Below, one piece after another: positions 11,361 through 19,876 of a stretch of 64,000 bases of DNA; position 1 is the first letter of the stretch, and each line of letters starts with the position of its first letter. The notes below the pieces were generated by a model that ran no database searches, was not told where the DNA came from, and saw nothing but the letters and a program-made list of their open reading frames with translations. The stretch is from Mesostigma viride (Eukaryota; Streptophyta; Mesostigmatophyceae; Mesostigmatales; Mesostigmataceae), in the NCBI GenBank assembly GCA_009746045.1, contig RPFO01000104.1, forward strand, positions 1,186,076-1,250,075, written 5' to 3'. The translations under genes were made by a program, and so were the position numbers.

Positions 11361-12441
11361 TATCAAGGAGACAACCAGCGCAGGCCAGAAATCGGGAGAA
11401 TCCGGACCATGGGAGCTCGAGCCTGCCGTTATCTTGTCCGCGTTTTCGAGTCGTGCAGGATTATGAATATGAATGGAGATGGAAATGTGTAGCCTTGTGC
11501 ATTGAAATTATGGCTGGCTGACGTGAAGAGCGACTACATGACCTAGACGGTGGGGCCGGAAACAGCTTGCTTGATTGTGTTTCATCGTGGGCAACGAGTC
11601 CAACGACTACTTTCTCTGGGCGGCAAACTGCGGCAAATTGAACGCAAACCTCATCATGAAATCTTGACCGTCGAAACGTAACGATCCGACGACTTATGCA
11701 GTATGCCGCGTAATTTTCTGTTGCGGGAGAGCCGTTGGGCCGCTTTCCGACGCGGGCGACCAGTGGTTTGCATTAAGTTAACTTACCTGAAGTTCTCCAA
11801 CAGAAGTAACCCAAGCCGCATGATGGCACTCATCGACGGCCTCAGTCTATTGACGCGTCGGCCCGATTTTGGCGGCACCCAATTTGACACCAACGGCACC
11901 TACCGACAAAGGGCATACGTACGTTTCACGCGCACCACGACCTTCGAGCTCTGCTATGGCGGTGGTGCCGTGGGGCCCGCATCAGACTGCGGGCCCTTAT
12001 CTGCTATGCAGGCGGTGCTGCCGTTGGGCCCGCATCAGAATTCAGGCCCTTTATGCAGGCGGGCCCTTAATGCATGTTACTTTTTTATTCTTCTGCATAC
12101 AAATCTGAAGCAATGAGGTCGTGTCCTCCGGATTTTTGCATTTGCACCGTGTGCAGTTCTTGGACGTTTGGAAACATGAATGATGGCATGTGGCTAATGT
12201 AATGACTGACTAGCTACTAAGACCGTTTCAGTGGTTTTTCATTTGCGGGCTTTTCGTCGTAAATGGTGGGAAAGCGACCGCAGCAATGGTTCTCACCACT
12301 AGACACTCCCGGCCAGTGAAGCTCGAAAAACACGCCCTGATCAAGCAAGCTGTTTCCGGCCCCACTGTATAGCCGGGTCATCTTACAGTCGCTCTTTGCG
12401 TAAGCCAGCCATAATTTCAATGAACAAGGCTACACATTTGC
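11361..12441. repeat. Copy of dispersed TIR repeat family (inverted arms)
   Basis: The left arm at about 11368-11590 starts TCAAGGAGACAACCAGCGCA and carries the complement of GTAAGCCAGCCATAATTTCA. The partial right arm is at 12232-12441. The uninterrupted centre (12105-12250, with TAATGACTGACTAGCTAC) shows what the family looks like without the 18-kb insertion present in the copy at 16788-35918. Confidence 0.65.
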
Positions 12442-12452
12442 ATACTCTTTTC

Positions 12453-12899
12453 TTGGTTATCGGTGTGCCTTTGTTTGGATGCAGGGGGGATCGCTGTGCT
12501 GACACAACGCGGCAAGGGATTTGCTGGTAGAAGATGCCTTTCCCATGGCTGATTACAGCGACCCTGTGAATGGCGACGAGGCCTATACTGGTGAGCCCTG
12601 TTTTTTGCAAATGCTACTTTCGCCGTCTGCTTTGGTTATTTTAATTCAGTCCAGTTGAAAGGCGCCTTGGGATTAGCCAATCATGTTTTACTGTCACAAA
12701 GCCAGCCCTAGTAAGCTCTAGTTTGTTTGGTTTTACCCATCCGGGTGCCATGATCTTGCCGCCAGTAAAAGCGTCCTGTGTTGTATCTGTTCTATTTTTT
12801 TTAATAACCAATACTTGCAATAATAATACTCTTTGCTGGGTTATCGGTGTGCGTTTGTTTGAATGCAGGCGAGATCGCTGTGCTGACACAACGTTCAAC
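12453..12899 (+). repeat. Duplicated exon-like segment
   Basis: About 60 bases at 12453-12515 (GGTTATCGGTGTGCCTTTGT, then GCAG, then GATCGCTGTGCTGACACAAC) recur at 12836-12899 with few changes. Both contain a pyrimidine/GT-rich stretch ending in GCAG, like an intron 3' end, followed by the same short open stretch. This is possibly a captured host exon duplicated within the CACTA-type element. Confidence 0.5.
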
Positions 12900-13015
12900 G
12901 CGATTGCATGGGCATCATTAAACCTGACGCCGCTTGTGCCGCAAGGCATTGTAGGCTGTAGCGGCGTGTGGGGGCGTGAAGCGCTCCGCGGATTCTTTCC
13001 ACAAAGTCAGGATAC

Positions 13016-13213
13016 ATGGGTTCAACTACCGCACGGAGGCTGCTCCTACGGATGCTGGACCTAGCCATGCAGCCCACCGTTGTAATTGAGGTCCCTATGG
13101 CAAAGAGGGCCAGTGGAAGGCAGCGTAAAGCTGTGAACTATTGCGACACTAGTGGGGATGACACTATGTCATCAGAAGATGTTGATGCAAGCAACCCCGG
13201 ACAGCAGTTCTGA
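13016..13213 (+). other. Unassigned short ORF in the CACTA-type element
   Basis: A 65-codon frame with a basic stretch (AKRASGRQRKAVNY) followed by an acidic Ser/Asp tail (DTSGDDTMSSEDVDASN). AATAAA follows at 13344-13349. The composition is protein-like and may be the last exon of a captured or transposon gene, continuous with the exon-like segment at 12871. I cannot assign a function. Confidence 0.3.
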
Positions 13214-13374
13214 AGAAGATGACTTTTGATATAATGGGCATGACAGCACTGTTTATGGAATGATGTGCTGTTTTATATTGTATGATAACCCCATAATGCA
13301 CCTTAGTGGTGTTGAGTTTTTTTTCACGTCAAGGACTTAATGAAATAAAGCTCATGATTTTTCTCGTGTTACAC

Positions 13375-13690
13375 TCTTGGTGAGAAATTTCTCACCATGT
13401 TGACTTGTGATTTTTCTCGTGTTATACTCTTGGTGAGAAACTTCTCATTTTTCTCATTTTTCTGATTTTTCTCACTTTTTCTCACCCATTCTCACCCATT
13501 CTCACCTTTTTTCTCACTTTAGGGTTTTTTCTCACCCCAATCTCACAAAAACCCCTTTTTTCTCACCAAAATCTCACCCTGGTGAGATTTTGTTGCTAGT
13601 GTTTGCGGGAAAAAATTGAGATTTTTCTCAATTTTCTCAAAAAATTCTCACAAAGGGTGAGAAAATTGAGGGTTTTGAGAAAATTCTCAG
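13375..13690 (-). repeat. Right subterminal array, inverted to the left one
   Basis: Tandem TTTCTCAC and CTCACCCATT units, the complement of the left GTGAGAAA array. The inward orientation at both ends matches CACTA elements. The block also includes TTGAGATTTTTCTCAA-type internal palindromes. Confidence 0.75.
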
Positions 13691-13954
13691 AATCTGAGTT
13701 CGTAGTGGAATCTGACTGCTGAGAGCTGTCGTTTTAGCCGGAAATACCGGCACCACCATCATGTATCACTGGAGTAGGTCGAGGCATGGGGGTGGAACGG
13801 GTGGGACTTTTTAGAGGCTGTCCCCGAAGCCTGTTAGCTGCGAGCTGACGAGTAGGGTTGTCTACCTACTGGAACCAGCAGGGGCAGCATGCTTAATTGG
13901 GACGAGACTCTACACGAGAATCTGCACCCGTGGTACGTGTTAATCTCAACACCG

Positions 13955-14683
13955 TCAAAGAATGCAGCAAAGCGACCATCCGGCTTCAGAAGCATCTGCA
14001 CACGCTTCCCCCCCGAGTGCGTACCCCTGTCTTGCCTTCACGACCTCCACGTGATTCCAAAGCTTGCTCCTCGCCACCAGCTGTGCAGGGGTGTAGTAGT
14101 CCTCGTCCATGCTGATGTCGGTGGTCTTAATTGAGCAGGCGACGGGCTCCAATGACCCGTTTCTTGTCGTTCACGGTGGCCATGGTGACCAGAACCAGGC
14201 CCAGCTGGCCTGGCAGGCGAATGGCCCTGTCAATTAATGGTCACGTGGTGGCGCAGCTGCAGCACCCCCAGGAAGGCTGGCCCTCGCAGTGCCTCGGTAA
14301 GCGCGTGTGCCGTCTCGTGCTCGCCCGTGGACGTGAAAGTTCTCGAGTAATGAGTACAAAATTGCGTTGTCTGAGCTGTGCCACGTTCTGTGGCAGCACT
14401 GCAGTGGCTGCCGTATAATAGCCGCTTGGGATACGATGGCGTCGAGAGGCTTGCCCGTCACGTCCGCGAACGTGACCCGCTTGGGGGTGGTGGTGGCCAT
14501 GGCCGCCTTCAATTCCAGCAAGGTGGCTTGGGTTGCAGCAGATGCGGCAGCCATGAACTTCAGCTCACCTTGCTCGGAGGTAAGGGACTGCTGCATACCA
14601 CATAGCAGCTTAAAGCAGCACCGCGGGGTCGGCTGCGGTGGCGGGGGTGTCGGCATCGGCCGCGGCGTCGGATGCGGCAGCAA
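13955..14683 (-). pseudogene. Unidentified degraded coding region, probably transposon-derived
   Basis: Overlapping minus-strand open stretches contain protein-like segments: PKRVTFADVTGKPLDAIVSQ, LLELKAAMATTTPKR and, further left, NHVEVVKARQGYALGGEA. They lie in different frames, so no intact gene remains. The Pro-rich beginning followed by a helical stretch recalls retrotransposon ORF1 proteins, but no conserved motif allows a firm call. Confidence 0.3.
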
Positions 14684-15049
14684 TGGTTGCCAGCGGGCGG
14701 CAAAGTTCCGGGCAGCAGGTTAACCCTGAGGCAGGCGGTGCGGACGCTCTCGGCGTCCCATTTCTTCCACTCGGCGGGGGGGTCGCCTGTCATAGCCGCG
14801 CCCGTCTTGGCCGGGTGGCGAATGGTGTCGTCGGCGTCATATCTGGTTTTCAGGATGAATTCCGCGTCGGTGACCGATATTGTGAAAAATGCACGAATGT
14901 CGTCCGGTTGCAGGCGGGTTCCGATGCTTGTATACTTGGTTAAAGCAGAGGGTGAAGGCGGGGAGGTTGCTGGCTCGGAGTTAGCATCGGCATACCGACA
15001 TGGAAACGGCTTCCGTGGTGCGCGGCTTTTTGTGGTGCGCTTCCGTGGT

Positions 15050-15335
15050 GCGCGGACTCCCCATGGATGATGCTATAAGAATTTAGCCAAGCCCTGCCTA
15101 TAGTGGGACCCCCCATGGATGATGCATTAAGAATTTAGCTAAGCTCTGCCTAATTGCAGAGAGCTACTCTCTGCTGAGAAGCCATACCCTAGCCATTGTT
15201 TAGCCATGAAGCTTCCCCCTTATGTCCGCGCCCTAGGTGCTGGAATACATAGTAGTGTGCAGGTGCACTTTGTGCACCCAGAGCAGGCGTAGTTTACACC
15301 CCACCCTTGCAGGACTGTAGCCAAAGTACGTAAGT
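15050..15335 (+). repeat. LINE 3' UTR fragment
   Basis: Contains GAGAGCTACTCTCTGCTGAGA and GGTGCACTTTGTGCACCCAG, both of which also occur in the LINE 3' fragment at 17021-17342 and, complemented, in the LINE at 48453-50193. The second motif can fold as a GGTGCAC/GTGCACC hairpin. No terminal tail is seen. Confidence 0.5.
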
Positions 15336-15342
15336 GCTAATT

Positions 15343-15629
15343 GCGTGTCATGCGCAAAGGCATGCCACGGAGTACTATGCTAATCTCATTAGGAAAAATA
15401 ATTCCGTCTAGGTAATCTAGTCGCTCTACACGTAAGCCAGCCATAATTTCAATGCACAACAAGGCTACACATTTCCATCTCCATTCATCTTCATCATCCT
15501 GAACGACTCGAAAACGCGGACAAGATAACGGCAGGCTCGAGCTACCATGGTCCGGATTCTCCCGATTTCTGGCCTGCGCTGGTTGTCTCCTTGATAGTAC
15601 TCCGTGGCATGCCCATGCGCATGACACGC
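15343..15629. mobile_element. MITE, 287 bp, with 35-bp inverted ends
   Basis: GCGTGTCATGCGCAAAGGCA..TAGTACTA-type ends at 15343-15377 and 15595-15629 are nearly perfect inverted repeats. The interior (15425-15594) is the right arm of the dispersed TIR repeat family, ending GGTTGTCTCCTTGAT. It has no coding capacity. Confidence 0.65.
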
Positions 15630-15632
15630 AAG

Positions 15633-15646
15633 TACTTACTTACTTA

Positions 15647-15690
<44 letters not shown>
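15633..15690 (+). repeat. (ACTT)n microsatellite
   Basis: About 14 tandem TTAC units directly follow the MITE end. Confidence 0.9.
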
Positions 15691-16000
15691 TGCATAAACA
15701 CCGTAACTTGCTGCCATATCCACTTAATGTCGATAGCCGTTGTCTCACTTTCGTCACGCTTATCCAGGTTGCTGCGCTGGTTGTCTCTTCGATATCCAGG
15801 TTTTTTGTCCTCGCGATCATATGAGATCAGGCGTGCCTGATCAGAATATGAGATCGGCGTTGGATCGCCATGCGTCCAGGAATAGTTGTCTTAATATGAT
15901 ATCGAGACAATTATAGGGCATGCCTGAAATCTTGCTGGACTGCTGGAGAAACCGGACCTAGGAATGCTTATATATCAATCTTAGATAGTAGGGCACCTAG
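15691..16000. other. No gene seen; TIR-repeat scraps
   Basis: The complement of the GAGACAACTATGCCTGGACG motif found at 47628 occurs at about 15858-15893. Nothing else is recognisable. Confidence 0.4.
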
Positions 16001-16004
16001 CTCG

Positions 16005-16491
16005 CACCAACCAGGTAGACACCTCACGTGGCCCCCCTGCAGGACTGCGACCAGCTCAGCCTGGCCGGCACCTCCTGACGTGGGCCGGGCCCCGTGATGT
16101 TAGACGCCGCAAGGCCCGCACCTTCAAAGAACAGCTAGTAGAGGACATGGGGGGCCTAGGCCTCTCCGTGATTTGGAAGAAGATTATGGACAAGGCCAAG
16201 TGCATGGGCACAGGTCATAGAGGACAACGAGCCCGGCCCCCTGTGGGGAAGCGCCCGCGTGTGCAAACCCGCGGGAGGCACGCCAGACAGCTCCCCTAGG
16301 GCAGCGTGATGCTGTCTAGATAGATGTTGTAGTTAGTAATGCTGTTAGATAGATGTTGTAGGTAGCTGATGTAGATAGATTAGACCGGTAGGATTGTTTG
16401 CACCCATCCATCCATCCATCCATCCATCCATCCATCGGGGTTAATGCTCCGTGACTCCCCAACGGGAGCACGAGTTTAATTAATTAATAAA
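16005..16491 (+). mobile_element. 5'-truncated LINE: ORF2 C-terminus, 3' UTR, hairpin and tail
   Basis: The plus strand reads LARTNQVDT, GRHLLTWAGPRDV and then an open stretch RKARTFKEQLVEDMGGLGLS, WKKIMDKAKCM, and a basic end stopping with TAG at 16297-16299. The same blocks occur in the minus-strand LINE at 5.7-6.7 kb. The 3' UTR has (ATCC)n at 16405-16437, the hairpin CTCCCCAACGGGAG at 16455-16468 and a TTAATTAA-type tail to 16491. Many LINE RTs recognise a 3' hairpin of their own RNA. Confidence 0.65.
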
Positions 16492-16787
16492 TCTTAGATA
16501 ACCAGCTCATATCAAAAGTCCACATATAATATGCCATATTACGTTAGCCTATATCGTCGAGGCAGGCAGCACATAGTATTAACCAAATATTGCATAGTAC
16601 ATTCCGGTATACGCGAATTTCAATTAGTGCGAAAACTCAGCCGTAGCTCCAACAGCCTGTGATGCCAGATCTCCTTAGCGGCCGTTCCGAGCTTGGCACT
16701 GGATTCGTTGTCCACACCGTCGCGTCGCTACAGTAACACGATGTTTTCTGGCATACGCGGGCCTTTGGTTCCCGCCGCACATTAATG
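16492..16787. other. No gene seen
   Basis: AT-rich sequence with no open frame or repeat that I recognise, ending at the left arm of the dispersed TIR element. Confidence 0.4.
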
Positions 16788-17020
16788 TCAAGGAGACAAC
16801 CAGTGCAGGCCAGAAATCGGGAGAATCCGGACCATGGTAGCTTGAGCCTGCCGTTATCTTGTCCGCGTGTTCGAGTCGTTCAGGATGATGAATATGAGTG
16901 GTGATTAATGTGTGTGCCGCACATGAATTTGAAGTTGATGTCTTCCTGATTTTTGCCTTTGCACCGTGAGCAGTTCTTGGATGTTTGGAAACATGGCATG
17001 GCTAACGTAATGACGGACTA

Positions 17021-17342
17021 AGCAGGGAGCTACTCTCGATCTGCTGAGATGCCATGTGTACACCAGCTATAGCCTAGCGACATAGCTTCCACCCCATATG
17101 TCATGCAGGCCTTCTAGGCCCTCTCCTCAAGCCGCCTTGTGTGCTTGTGCTTGTTTAGGAGGCATGAACCATCATGGCGGTGCAGGTGCACCTTGTGCAC
17201 CCAGAGCAGGCGATAGTTGTACATCCTACACCTGCAGGTTGTCGCCCTGATTGTATGACAAACCCATAGATGCCCCTTTCTCAGAGCTATGAGTTACATC
17301 TGCTCCCCACGGAGCTATGATTTTAATTAATTAATTAATTAA
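17021..17342 (+). mobile_element. 5'-truncated LINE 3' fragment carrying the PLV in its tail
   Basis: About 320 bases of LINE 3' UTR: CTACTC..CTGCTGAGA, GGTGCACCTTGTGCACCCAG, the hairpin CTCCCCACGGAG (17303-17314) and a (TTAA)n tail (17321-17342). It is flanked by the 13-bp duplication TAATGACGGACTA, whose second copy lies beyond the PLV at 35529-35541. A long target duplication plus a simple-repeat tail is typical of target-primed LINE insertion. Confidence 0.7.
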
Positions 17343-17466
17343 GTAGCTTCCATCATCATTCCGTCATCATTCCGTCATCGCGACTAGGAGAAGTGCACCA
17401 CCCTTATGCTGGCATCTGCCACCCCTATAGTGACCCTATAGTGACCGCGGCCTAGGATGGGTCTCA

Positions 17467-17497
17467 CCCTAAACCCTAAACCCTAAAACCCTAAACC
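17467..17497 (+). repeat. Plant-type telomere repeats inside the PLV TIR (left)
   Basis: CCCTAAA x3, with one CCCTAAAA variant, about 125 bases from the element end. The mirror copy TTTAGGG is at 35365-35395. They are embedded in unique TIR sequence and flanked by CTCACC on both sides. Confidence 0.85.
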
Positions 17498-17585
17498 ACT
17501 TCTCACCACTGCTCACCAGGTTGTGACATTTAGGCTGGCATCTGTCACCACCCCGGCAGTTGTGAGGGGTTGGGTGTGACAAGGA

Positions 17586-18068
17586 TGGCGAAAAATTGCA
17601 CGTACTTACTCTTATATAAAGAACGCCCAATTTTTCGCCACCCTGCCACCCCTTGGCGCGGTCATAGGAGGTGTTTGTCAAGGTGTGACAATGATGGCGA
17701 AAAATTGCACGTACTTACTCTTAAGAAAAGAACGCCCAATTTTTCGCCACCCTGCCACCCCTTGGCGCGGGTCATAGGAGGTGTTTGTCAAGGTGTGAGA
17801 GTGATGGCGAAAAATTGCACGTACTTACTCTTAAGAAAAGAACGCCCAATTTTTCGCCACCCTGCCACCCCTTGGCGCGGGTCATAGGAGGTGTTTGTCA
17901 AGGTGTGACAATGATGGCGAAAAATTGCACGTACTTACTCTTAAGAAAAGAACGCCCAATTTTTCGCCACCTTCCCCCACTGGCCGGCGCTGAGGTGGCG
18001 TGGGTTGTTGGATGTGGCGAAAAATTGCACGTACTTACTCTTAAGAAAAGACCGCCCAATTTTTCGCC
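17586..18068 (+). repeat. Iterons of the PLV TIR (left), 110-bp units
   Basis: GGCGAAAAATTGCACGTACT starts at 17586, 17696, 17806, 17916 and 18016 (spacing 110, 110, 110, 100). Each unit contains arms GGCGAAAAATTG and CAATTTTTCGCC about 30 bases apart, so every unit can form a cruciform. The spacers hold GGTCATAGGAGGTGTTTGTC. Repeated inverted sites at both ends of a linear genome that encodes a UL9-like helicase suggest replication-initiation or end-binding sites. This is an inference. Confidence 0.8.
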
Positions 18069-18117
18069 ATGGCCTCGCAGGGTGAGGGAGCCGGCGAGGG
18101 CCGCGCGGCGGGGTGTG

Positions 18118-18400
18118 CAGAGTGTTATGGTGTATTACTCTCTGTAACCTCTGGAAACTCAGACGACCTATGCAAGAATCCCATACGACCTGTGTCGATG
18201 CATGAGAGGAATTTACTCTGGATTTTAAACTTGCAATTAGAACTGCAATTCGAGACGAAATGAAAAATGTTTTCAGCATATATTGACGCGTTTTATACTG
18301 CATAAACGAATTCATTAAAAAATATAACACGTTTACATTCGTTATCAGCTCGACAAGAGCGAAATGGCAAGCTCGTTGCCGTCGTCAACAAGACGACAAT
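18118..18400. other. Non-coding stretch between the left TIR and the last virion gene
   Basis: 283 bases, AT-rich at 18285-18340, with no convincing ORF. It would hold the 3' end of the minus-strand transcripts. Confidence 0.4.
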
Positions 18401-18973
18401 CTACTCCTTGTCCTTGGAGTGTCCAGTCAGGCTCTTCACGTACGAGGCGGAGTTCTTCTTGTCGCCATGGCCGTGGGAGCTTGACGCTCCCTCGCGGCTC
18501 CTCTTCCTGCCATTGGAAGTGGCGGTCTTTGCGTCCTCGAAAACCTTCTTTGCCTCCTCCCATGCCTTGTAGAGCGCAATGGGGGAAATGCCTGGCTGGC
18601 GCTTGGACTTGGAGAAGCCATTGAGGAAATCGTCAACCATCTTAACGCACCCGTCGGCTTGGTCGAGGCGAATCCACTCGCAGCGGTCCTCGACCTTCCT
18701 CGGCTTTGCCGCATTCTTCTCGTAGACCCACTCGACGCAAATTTTCGGCGTCTTGCGGTCGACATCGTCATATCCGGCGTCGTGAATCTTGAAGACCTCG
18801 CAGGTAGGTCCGGTGCCTCCAACAGCACCTTCGTTTCCGGAAAGAAGGGAGACCTTGTGCGTCAGGTGTGCGAGCTGGTCAGATATCTTTGTCTGGCCGT
18901 CCTCGAGACCATCGAGGATTTTTCCAAGCATTGCCAACGCTTTCTCGCAAGGCCCTGCGTTTCGGGAAGCCAT
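18401..18973 (-). CDS. PLV protein of unknown function, basic Ser-rich tail
   Basis: 190 residues from the ATG at 18973 (MASRNAGPC). An in-frame upstream ATG at 19072 would add 33 residues; I prefer the internal start because the protein-like composition begins there. It has an N-terminal helical segment (KALAMLGKILDGLEDGQTKI), a middle part with KICVEWVYEKN and CEWIRLDQAD, and a C-terminus with a nuclear-localisation-like NGRKRSRE followed by a Ser/His/Lys-rich tail. It is the last gene of the minus-strand virion block, next to the left TIR. No family is recognised. A DNA-binding or core role is possible but unproven. Confidence 0.6.
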   Translation of the reverse strand: MASRNAGPCEKALAMLGKILDGLEDGQTKISDQLAHLTHKVSLLSGNEGAVGGTGPTCEVFKIHDAGYDDVDRKTPKICVEWVYEKNAAKPRKVEDRCEWIRLDQADGCVKMVDDFLNGFSKSKRQPGISPIALYKAWEEAKKVFEDAKTATSNGRKRSREGASSSHGHGDKKNSASYVKSLTGHSKDKE

Positions 18974-19316
18974 GGCTACCGGCAGAGAGCTTGGCAACGT
19001 GAGATGCGTGACTTGCACGTGATTTTGCCTATTTGTGCACAATGTGCCAAGGTCCGTTACGTCTGCTGGCACGGCCTGGACAGGACGCGAAGGTGGCTGG
19101 ACTTGTACAAGTGTCGAACTTGGCTAAATTTCGGAGCGATGCAAGTCTAAGGTGGCCTCTACCACGTGGCGAGTTCTGGGACGTGAATTTAGGTAAAAAG
19201 ACTCGTAAGCGTGCGAGTAATCAACTGGGTCACTTGTCAATCGCCTGAACGAAGATTCTAGAGTGTCCACGAGAGTGAATTTTCCGAAGCAACCACCCAT
19301 ATATATTTCGTAGAAA

Positions 19317-19823
19317 TTACTTGCCATGGCAGGAACATTTTTTTTTCTCTAGTCCTCGGACTTTCTCGAAACGCAAAATTACAACGAATTTCGCCACAGC
19401 CGTTGGGACCGTGTAAGAATCATCACCAGCAGCCCTGTCGAGGTGCACGAGGCTTAAAGATAAACGACCACCATTCCGAAACAGATATGGATCAGTCAGG
19501 TTCATATAATTGTGATCGTTGACGCATGTGTAAGTCGTAGCTACAGCCCCACCAGAGCAGAATTCTGAAAAAAGCACTGCGTGCTCATCCAAATTGTTCT
19601 CGGCCCCTCGAAAGTTAGGCGAGGTCACGCCAAGTATACTCTTCCCCGCTGCTCCCTGGATGTTAACTAGATAGGCTGCGTGCCCACCTCCTCGCCAGTC
19701 CTCGTCGATGATTGGGGCTCTCGGGTCTGGCTTGATGACAAATTCTGCTCGTCTCGTTGTGGCGTCAAAGGAGAGTGCCTTGTTGCTGTCTAGTAAAATC
19801 TGATAAAAAGTGGGATACTCCAT
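19317..19823 (-). CDS. PLV protein of unknown function
   Basis: 168 residues with no family I recognise. It starts MEYPTFYQILLDSNKALSF and contains several beta-rich stretches (AEFVIKPDPRAPII, AVATTYTCVND, RLSLSLVHLDR, VAKFVVILRFEKV), then a Lys/Cys-rich end (KKKCSCHGK). The alternating hydrophobic pattern suggests a compact beta-sandwich and so a virion or fibre-associated protein. The upstream TATATATCACAATAAAG on the coding strand could be an AT-rich promoter. It lies 53 bases after the Ig/LamG-like gene in the virion block. Confidence 0.6.
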   Translation of the reverse strand: MEYPTFYQILLDSNKALSFDATTRRAEFVIKPDPRAPIIDEDWRGGGHAAYLVNIQGAAGKSILGVTSPNFRGAENNLDEHAVLFSEFCSGGAVATTYTCVNDHNYMNLTDPYLFRNGGRLSLSLVHLDRAAGDDSYTVPTAVAKFVVILRFEKVRGLEKKKCSCHGK

Positions 19824-19876
19824 GCTTTATTGTGATATATAGAAGAGATATTTAGTTCTTGTCTTGCATCCTATGT

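Larger units (their letters stand above)
10224..13707. mobile_element. CACTA-type non-autonomous DNA transposon
   Basis: The ends begin CACTAGGAACTCGGCTT-TGAGAAT (left) and, on the opposite strand, CACTACGAACTCAGATTCTGAGAAT (right, ending 13707). CACTA termini followed by dense subterminal repeats are the hallmark of the En/Spm (CACTA) superfamily, whose transposase binds these repeats. Flanking trinucleotides (CGA left, GAA right) are not an intact 3-bp duplication, so the copy may be old. No transposase was recognised inside. The interior holds a dispersed TIR repeat, duplicated exon-like segments and unassigned ORFs (11703-12116, 13016-13213). Confidence 0.6.
17343..18117 (+). repeat. Left terminal inverted repeat of the PLV
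   Basis: 775 bases matching the complement of 34746-35518. From the outer end: GTAGCTTCCATCATCATTCC, a CCCTAAA tract at 17467-17497, then iterons from 17586, and at the inner end GGCCTCGCAGGGTGAGGGAG and a GC-rich stretch stopping at GGGTGTG (18117). Small differences from the right copy (unit 2 spacer, unit 4 GACAATG versus GAGAGTG) show that the two copies have begun to diverge or were not fully homogenised. Confidence 0.9.

Noticed and set aside
17467-17497. A true chromosome end or telomere fusion
   Set aside because: Only three to four repeats, embedded in unique TIR sequence and mirrored at the other end of the PLV.
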